This document shows, piece by piece, positions 4,641 through 8,881 of a DNA stretch of 8,881 nucleotides (position 1 is its first letter; every line of letters starts with the position of its first letter). Source of the stretch: Candidatus Pacearchaeota archaeon (GTDB taxonomy: Archaea; Nanobdellota; Nanobdellia; Pacearchaeales; GW2011-AR1); the NCBI GenBank assembly GCA_015520065.1, contig WAQV01000088.1, positions 1 through 8,881 on the forward strand. The letters run 5' to 3'. A program made the position numbers and the translations under genes. The notes under the pieces are model-generated. The model saw nothing but the letters and a program-made list of their open reading frames with translations. It was not told the DNA's origin and did not search any database.

Positions 4641-6614
4641 ATGAAAAACAACAAACACAAAACAACAATGAATATTCTTTTTGCAACTTATCTAGTGCTT
4701 AGTGCAATTGTTTTATCAGGATTCGTTAGTGCAACTGCTGACATAACATATAATTTTAATGTAAATAATGTAAGAGTAGTTATCTATGACTGTCTGGATT
4801 CTGGATGCAACAGTGTTTCAGGACCGTGGTTTGACCAGTCAACGAACACAGGAAGCATAACTGTTTCATACCCTACAGAATTAAGGACACCTTACGGATA
4901 TGCTGCATACTATTTCAGTCCTGGTTATGTGCCTCAGGCATTCAACCCAACATGGCACGGAACAGGAACATCAACATACGATATAAATTTTAACAAAATT
5001 CAGAATTGCTATTCTCCTGTGGATAATCTTGCAGTAATAAACACTGCTTATGCTTATGAGCCATTGGTTATTTCATATACTGCGTCAGTAAGCGCAGACA
5101 TAAGAAGCGCGTTTTCAGAAGCTGACAATGGTGTTGGATATGTGCCAACTGATTTTATAGCTGAATATTACTCTGCTGACACTGTTGCAACACTCACAAT
5201 AAAGGACTCTAATGGAGTAACAGTTTACTCTGATAGCATTGAAATGACTGCTTTAAACGGAAACCCTCTTTATATGGATGAGGTAAGAGATGTGCAGTTT
5301 GTTTGGACTCCTGACACTGAGGGAACCTACACAATTAAAATCAGCTCAGATGTTATTGACAACCAGTGCTCTTCAAGCATACAGCAATCATCATCAAAAA
5401 ACACAGAAGTTCTGCCTGCAAGGCCTATTGATGAATGCTACACAATACTTAACAACGCTGTATTAAGCAATGATATGCCATCTTCAGGAGAAACAATAAC
5501 TATAAGCTATGACAAGATAAGCAATTATATTGATGCTTCAGGAACAACCTACACGCCAGTGCAAACAGCAATAACCTATCAGGTATTTGCAGACGGTGTG
5601 TTAATAGACAGTTCTTCTGCAAACCTGCAGGCAAACTCTGACCCTTATACTGCTGAAACATATTCCTTTGACTGGACATTCACATCAGGAGGAAACTATA
5701 ATTTTGTAATAACTGGAATTGCGAACAGCCCTCTATGCTCTGGGAAAACAAACATTCAAGACCAGATAAGCTTAGAGATATTTGTTCCTGATACTGATAC
5801 AATACCTCCTGCAATAACTATATATTATCCTTTAAACATAACTTACCCATCAGCTGTAACGTATATGGAATTTACAGCTACTGACCCTAATTTGGAAAGC
5901 TGCTGGTATTCAACTGATGGAGGCATTACAAATGTAAGCATAAGCTGCAGTTCTGGAGTTTTAGAAACTGTAAGCATCACCTCAGTTGAAGGAAGCAACA
6001 CATGGACAGTTTATGCGAGAGACAGTTTTGGAAATGAGGCATTTGAAAGTGTAACATTTACAGTTGATACTTCAGGAACAAGCAATGACACAACACCTCC
6101 AACAATAACAATTTCTTATCCTCAAAACACTACTTATACTTCAAGTGTAACCTATATGGAGTTTACAGTTACAGATGATAATCTTGAAAGCTGCTGGTAT
6201 TCAACTGATGGCGGAGCAACAAACATCAGTGTAAGCTGCACATCAGGAGTGACGCAAAATATAAGCTTGACTTCAGTTGAAGGAACAAATACCTGGACAG
6301 TTTATGCGAGAGATAGTTTTGGAAATGAGGCATTTGAAAGTGTAACATTTACAGTTGATACTTCTGCTGGAGACGGAGACAGCGGAACTTCTGACGGTAC
6401 TGGCACTAAATCAAGTTCAAAAAAAGCTGTAAGTTACTATCAGGCAATAACTCCTGCAGGAATTGAAGAAGAAAAATACACTCCAATAATTGAGTTAAAA
6501 AAAGAGGCAAAAAAAGCATTTGACATGTGGACAGTAAATCTTATCTTAATAATTCTTATAATCCTGATAACAATAGCAATAATTATAACTCTAAAGAAAA
6601 AGAAGATTATTTAA
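4641..6614 (+). CDS. Ig-like repeat surface protein with signal peptide and C-terminal membrane anchor
   Basis: 657 residues. The N-terminus has basic residues (MKNNKHK) and a hydrophobic core (11-28), with likely signal cleavage after VSA near residue 31. Residues 32-120 form a first Thr/Ser/Tyr-rich beta-type region. Two diverged beta-sandwich-like domains follow at about 122-244 and 265-367, each ending in W-T-x4-G-x-Y then Ile and a Cys. Two Ig-like repeats (389-478 and 486-575) are about 80% identical, and each contains ESCWYSTDGG. Several N-x-S/T sequons (NIT, NVS, NDT, NTT, NIS twice) lie in this repeat region, so N-glycosylation is plausible. A low-complexity Gly/Ser/Asp linker (576-592) and a charged stalk lead to a membrane helix (about 631-650) followed by LKKKKII, so the protein is anchored with its bulk outside the cell. 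Adhesin, S-layer-associated protein or receptor are all possible. It is second in an operon, 8 bp after the previous stop, without a good Shine-Dalgarno. Its stop overlaps the end of the convergent minus-strand gene by 8 bp. Confidence 0.92.
   Translation: MKNNKHKTTMNILFATYLVLSAIVLSGFVSATADITYNFNVNNVRVVIYDCLDSGCNSVSGPWFDQSTNTGSITVSYPTELRTPYGYAAYYFSPGYVPQAFNPTWHGTGTSTYDINFNKIQNCYSPVDNLAVINTAYAYEPLVISYTASVSADIRSAFSEADNGVGYVPTDFIAEYYSADTVATLTIKDSNGVTVYSDSIEMTALNGNPLYMDEVRDVQFVWTPDTEGTYTIKISSDVIDNQCSSSIQQSSSKNTEVLPARPIDECYTILNNAVLSNDMPSSGETITISYDKISNYIDASGTTYTPVQTAITYQVFADGVLIDSSSANLQANSDPYTAETYSFDWTFTSGGNYNFVITGIANSPLCSGKTNIQDQISLEIFVPDTDTIPPAITIYYPLNITYPSAVTYMEFTATDPNLESCWYSTDGGITNVSISCSSGVLETVSITSVEGSNTWTVYARDSFGNEAFESVTFTVDTSGTSNDTTPPTITISYPQNTTYTSSVTYMEFTVTDDNLESCWYSTDGGATNISVSCTSGVTQNISLTSVEGTNTWTVYARDSFGNEAFESVTFTVDTSAGDGDSGTSDGTGTKSSSKKAVSYYQAITPAGIEEEKYTPIIELKKEAKKAFDMWTVNLILIILIILITIAIIITLKKKKII
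5805..6074 (+). repeat. Ig-like domain repeat, copy 1
   Basis: Encodes residues 389-478, from the PP pair before AITIYYP to the VDTS end. The internal landmarks are ESCWYSTDGG and TWTVYARDSFGNEAFESV. Copy 2 follows after a seven-residue linker. Confidence 0.9.
6096..6365 (+). repeat. Ig-like domain repeat, copy 2
   Basis: Encodes residues 486-575, the same 90-residue length as copy 1 with no gaps. I count about 18 amino-acid differences, all in the first 64 residues. The last 25 residues are identical, and the last 74 bases compared differ at only two positions. Confidence 0.9.
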
Positions 6615-7176
6615 GCCTTTTATTTCTGCACGATTTTCTTTTCATTCTTTTATGAAATTTATTATAAAGGCGGCTATCTATAGGCTCATAAAAATCTGAA
6701 AGATATTTATCATAAAATTCAGAGTTTATTCCTATGTTATATCCATCTATCCGTAAGGCAAAAGGAGTTCTTACTTTTCTTCTATAGTCAGGATCATTAA
6801 TGATTCTGTTTGTTTCCTTAACAATATCATATATTGTTTTATATTTTCTTCCAGAATAGGTTCTTCCTGAACTTACAGTATCCCACATTGCAATAAGCCC
6901 TTCAATACCAACTGCCTCATAAAGAAGCTTGCAAAAAGTTTTTCTTCCCTGATAATCAACCATCTCCTCTAAGTTGATTTTTGCCTCCTTGACTCTTCCT
7001 TCATGAAGCGCCATATAATACTCTCGAATCATTCCAATCCAGGTTGCTTTGTCCTCTCTTCCATCCTCATTAAAAAACTTCGTATATTCGAGGTTATCAA
7101 TCTCTCTTAATTTACTCCAGTTCAACACTATGCTCCTTCTCTTTTTTTTGAGGTCATTAAAATTCCCTTTTCTCAT
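6607..7176 (-). CDS. Unrecognised basic protein, coupled to the thermosome gene
   Basis: 189 residues, not recognised. It is strongly basic at both ends (RKGNFNDLKKKRR at the start; FHKRMKRKSCRNKRLK at the end). The middle is probably helical (about 42-127: TWIGMIREYYMALHEGRVKEAK, then FCKLLYEAVGIEGLIAMWDTV) and is followed by a more mixed part (135-170) with FALRIDGYNIGI. There is no signal peptide, membrane segment, metal motif or nucleotide-binding loop. Basic termini could mean nucleic-acid or ribosome binding, which is inference only. The ATG at 7176 lies inside the thermosome coding region, giving a 20-bp overlap. There is no TATA box at the expected distance, so it should be co-transcribed and perhaps translationally coupled. 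AGGAG is present but about 18 nt upstream. The 3' end overlaps the convergent surface-protein gene by 8 bp. Confidence 0.78.
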   Translation of the reverse strand: MRKGNFNDLKKKRRSIVLNWSKLREIDNLEYTKFFNEDGREDKATWIGMIREYYMALHEGRVKEAKINLEEMVDYQGRKTFCKLLYEAVGIEGLIAMWDTVSSGRTYSGRKYKTIYDIVKETNRIINDPDYRRKVRTPFALRIDGYNIGINSEFYDKYLSDFYEPIDSRLYNKFHKRMKRKSCRNKRLK

Positions 7177-8752
7177 TGCTGTTCTTGCTTTTATCTCCTG
7201 AAGAAGCGATTACATCGTCTATTCTTAAAATCATAATTGCTACCTCAGTTGCAGAGTTTATTGCCTGGCTTTTTATTTTTAATGGCTCTATTATTTTTGA
7301 TTCAAGAACATCCTCTATATTGTTTGTAAACAAATTCAATCCTGCATTTATCTCTCCAGAATCGTGCCTTGATTTAAGCTCTGTAAGAACGTCTATAGGG
7401 TCCATGCCTGCATTTTCAGCCAGAGTTGCAGGTATGAATTCAAGAGCTGAAGCAAATTCCTCCACTGCAAGCTGCTCCCTGCCGCTTAATTCTCTGGAAA
7501 ACTCTCTCAAACGCTTTGCAAGCTCTATTTCAATTGCTCCTCCTCCCTGAACTATCATCTCGGACTTTAGAGAGCATACTACATCTCCTAAACCATCTTT
7601 TAAGGCTCTTTCAATTTCATCTATTACATGTTCTGTTCCGCCGTGGATTAGGATTGTTACTGCTTTTGGATTTTTGCAGCCTCTGACATAAGTAAGCCTA
7701 TCTTCTCCGTGCTTTACTTCCTCAACCCTGTCTGCAGTTCCAAGTTCATTTGAAGTCAGCTCGTTCAGGTTGCTTACTATCTTTCCTCCTGTTGCTTTGG
7801 ATATCTTCTCCATGTCGCTTCTTGAAACCCTTCTGCATGCATAAATTCCTGCTTTTGCAAGAAGATACTGGGCAAAATCATCTATCCCTTTCTGGCAGAA
7901 AACGACATTTGCTCCAGATGCCTTAACTCTTTCAATCATGCTTTTTATTGCTGCTTCTTCCTGCGCTATAAAGCTTTGCAACTGTTCAGGGCTTGAAATT
8001 GAGAGTTTTGCATCTATTTCAGGGCTTTTCAGCTCAAGAGGAAAATCAATCAAAGCTATTTTAGCGTTTTCTACTGAAAGAGGCATATCATAAGAAACTC
8101 TTTCCTTGTCAAAAACAATTCCTGAAATAAGCTCAGTATCACTTATTCCTTCTCCTTTTACTTTCTCTATCTTTATATTGTCAATATCAATATCTTTTCC
8201 TTCCTGAACCTGCTTTACTGCTTTTACAATAATATCGGCAAATTTCTCTTTTGCATCCTCTGCTCCTTTTCCAGTCATTGCTGTCATTGCTATCTGCTTT
8301 AAAGTTTCCTCATCTTCGGGAGAGATTTTTATAGCAATCTCTTTTAAAAATTCCTGGCACTTGTCAGCAGCCATTCTATACCCTCGGGCAATAACAGTTG
8401 GGTGGATTTTTTTATCTAAAAGTTTCTCGGCATTTTCAAGAAGCTTTCCTGTAATCATTACAGCTGTTGTTGTTCCATCTCCTACCTCACTCTCTTGAGT
8501 CTGTGCAATCTCAACCATCATTTTTGCAGCAGGATGTTCAATCTCCATTTCATTAAGAATTGTAACTCCATCATTAGTTATTATAATGTCATTTGTCGGA
8601 GAAACCAGCATCTTGTCCATTCCCTTCGGCCCGAGAGTTGTTTTTACTATCTCTGCAACCATTTTTGCTGCAAAGATATTGTTCCTCTGGGCATCTTTTC
8701 CGATGACTCTCTGAACATCCTCAGGCATAAGAACTATAGGTTTGTCTGCCAT
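7157..8752 (-). CDS. ths: Thermosome subunit (group II chaperonin, Cpn60/TCP-1 family)
   Basis: 531 residues forming one subunit of the two-ring ATP-dependent archaeal chaperonin, which folds proteins in the cytoplasm. Seen in order: the N-terminal segment with VIGKDAQRNNIFAAK, LGPKGMDKML (40-49), NDGVTIL (60-66, D61) and GDGTTTAV (91-98, D92) for nucleotide and Mg binding. The apical domain with its helical protrusion runs roughly from 210 to 365. RGCKNPKAV (357-365) and GGTEHVIDEIERALKD follow, with likely catalytic D386. The equatorial return has VQGGGAIEIELA (401-412), GMDPIDVL (449-456) and ATEVAIMILRIDDVIA near the C-terminus. The start at 8752 is preferred over an upstream in-frame ATG at 8797, because it gives the family's usual N-terminus and sits 25 bp after a TATA box. 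The C-terminus ends in a short charged tail (SGDKSKNSNEKREF) and lacks the Gly/Met-rich tail of many thermosomes. No second subunit is in the window, so homo- or hetero-oligomer status is unknown. Confidence 0.98.
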   Translation of the reverse strand: MADKPIVLMPEDVQRVIGKDAQRNNIFAAKMVAEIVKTTLGPKGMDKMLVSPTNDIIITNDGVTILNEMEIEHPAAKMMVEIAQTQESEVGDGTTTAVMITGKLLENAEKLLDKKIHPTVIARGYRMAADKCQEFLKEIAIKISPEDEETLKQIAMTAMTGKGAEDAKEKFADIIVKAVKQVQEGKDIDIDNIKIEKVKGEGISDTELISGIVFDKERVSYDMPLSVENAKIALIDFPLELKSPEIDAKLSISSPEQLQSFIAQEEAAIKSMIERVKASGANVVFCQKGIDDFAQYLLAKAGIYACRRVSRSDMEKISKATGGKIVSNLNELTSNELGTADRVEEVKHGEDRLTYVRGCKNPKAVTILIHGGTEHVIDEIERALKDGLGDVVCSLKSEMIVQGGGAIEIELAKRLREFSRELSGREQLAVEEFASALEFIPATLAENAGMDPIDVLTELKSRHDSGEINAGLNLFTNNIEDVLESKIIEPLKIKSQAINSATEVAIMILRIDDVIASSGDKSKNSNEKREF

Positions 8753-8772
8753 ACTCTTAAGGCATCGACAGA

Positions 8773-8782
8773 ATTTAAATAG
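8773..8782 (-). promoter_or_regulatory. TATA box of the thermosome operon
   Basis: On the minus strand this reads CTATTTAAAT. The TATTTAAA core is centred 25.5 bp before the ATG at 8752, so the transcript is predicted to be leaderless. This supports 8752 as the start, because the ATG at 8797 would lie upstream of the promoter. Confidence 0.65.
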
Positions 8783-8813
8783 TTTATTATTCTGCATTAA
8801 CTTTCTTTAAGTG

Positions 8814-8824
8814 TCTTCCGAAGA
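8814..8824. promoter_or_regulatory. Palindrome between two divergent promoters
   Basis: TCTTC-C-GAAGA is a perfect 5+1+5 inverted repeat. It lies 32 bp upstream of the thermosome TATA box and directly against the TATA box of the plus-strand gene, where its right half could also act as a BRE. It could bind a regulator of the divergent pair. It is short and no known heat-shock operator was recognised. Confidence 0.35.
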
Positions 8825-8835
8825 ATATTTAAATA
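8824..8835 (+). promoter_or_regulatory. TATA box of the gene starting at 8870
   Basis: ATATTTAAATAA has its centre about 40 bp before the ATG at 8870. Transcription would start near 8855, giving a leader of about 15 nt that contains AAAGGA as a possible ribosome site. This gene would therefore have a leader, unlike the four leaderless genes in the window. Confidence 0.45.
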
Positions 8836-8869
8836 AAAATTCTCTTTTCATAAAAAAGAAAAAAGGAAA

Positions 8870-8881
8870 ATGGCTGAAAAA
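8870..8881 (+). CDS. Start of a plus-strand gene (first four codons)
   Basis: ATG GCT GAA AAA (MAEK) runs off the window. Support is limited to the ATG, an AAAGGA close upstream (8862-8867) and a good TATA box at 8824-8835. The product cannot be identified. Confidence 0.4.

Noticed and set aside
5805..6365. The tandem repeats considered as a CRISPR array or mobile element
   Set aside because: The units are 270 bp, lie in frame within one coding region and encode an Ig-like domain. There are no short spacers, terminal repeats or transposase.
7176..7550. Plus-strand open frame of 124 codons opposite the thermosome gene
   Set aside because: It is the antisense shadow of conserved thermosome codons, with low-complexity Ser/Ala/Leu composition.
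8495..8782. Plus-strand open frame of 95 codons opposite the thermosome N-terminus
   Set aside because: It overlaps conserved ATP-binding motifs on the other strand, and its Cys/His/Asn-rich composition is typical of an antisense frame.
8753..8797. 15-residue N-terminal extension of the thermosome (start at 8797)
   Set aside because: The extension is not part of the family, and the TATA box at 8773-8782 would lie inside it. The start at 8752 fits both family length and promoter spacing.

Overview
The window is archaeal. It encodes a group II chaperonin (thermosome), a Kae1-type tRNA threonylcarbamoyl transferase, a TatD-family metal-dependent hydrolase, and what looks like the tail of a SecE/Sec61-gamma translocase subunit. 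Its promoters are archaeal TATA boxes, and neither tRNA gene encodes CCA. The AT-rich DNA, the close packing, the single Kae1 domain (not fused to Bud32) and a surface protein with repeated Ig-like 'CWYSTDGG' domains suggest a DPANN-type archaeon (Woesearchaeota/Pacearchaeota-like). That lineage placement is an impression from memory, not a computed result.

Layout. 1-92: C-terminal end of a small membrane protein, probably SecE. 157-1167: kae1. 1314-1386: tRNA-Val(UAC), flanked by an 11-bp inverted repeat. 1421-1636: small putative membrane protein. 1745-2500: tatD-like hydrolase. 2549-2619: tRNA-Gly(GCC). 2620-2775: intergenic region rich in inverted repeats. 2776-4632 and 4641-6614: two-gene operon for a lysine/glutamate-rich membrane-anchored protein and a large, probably glycosylated, Ig-repeat surface protein. 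6607-7176 and 7157-8752 (minus strand): a thermosome gene followed by an overlapping unrecognised basic protein. 8753-8869: divergent promoter region. 8870-8881: first four codons of a plus-strand gene.

How it fits together. The left and right parts are housekeeping: protein export, tRNA modification, tRNAs, nuclease, chaperonin. The middle 3.8 kb is the least explained part. It is one transcription unit whose first product has a single clear membrane segment and whose second has a signal peptide, four or five beta-sandwich-like domains and a C-terminal membrane anchor. These look like partners on the cell surface, but no specific function can be read from the sequence. A regular feature of the window is that four protein genes (kae1, tatD, the 618-residue gene and the thermosome gene) each have a TATA-like element centred about 25 bp before the start codon. 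This predicts leaderless mRNAs, and it also fixes the thermosome start at 8752 rather than at the longer reading frame.
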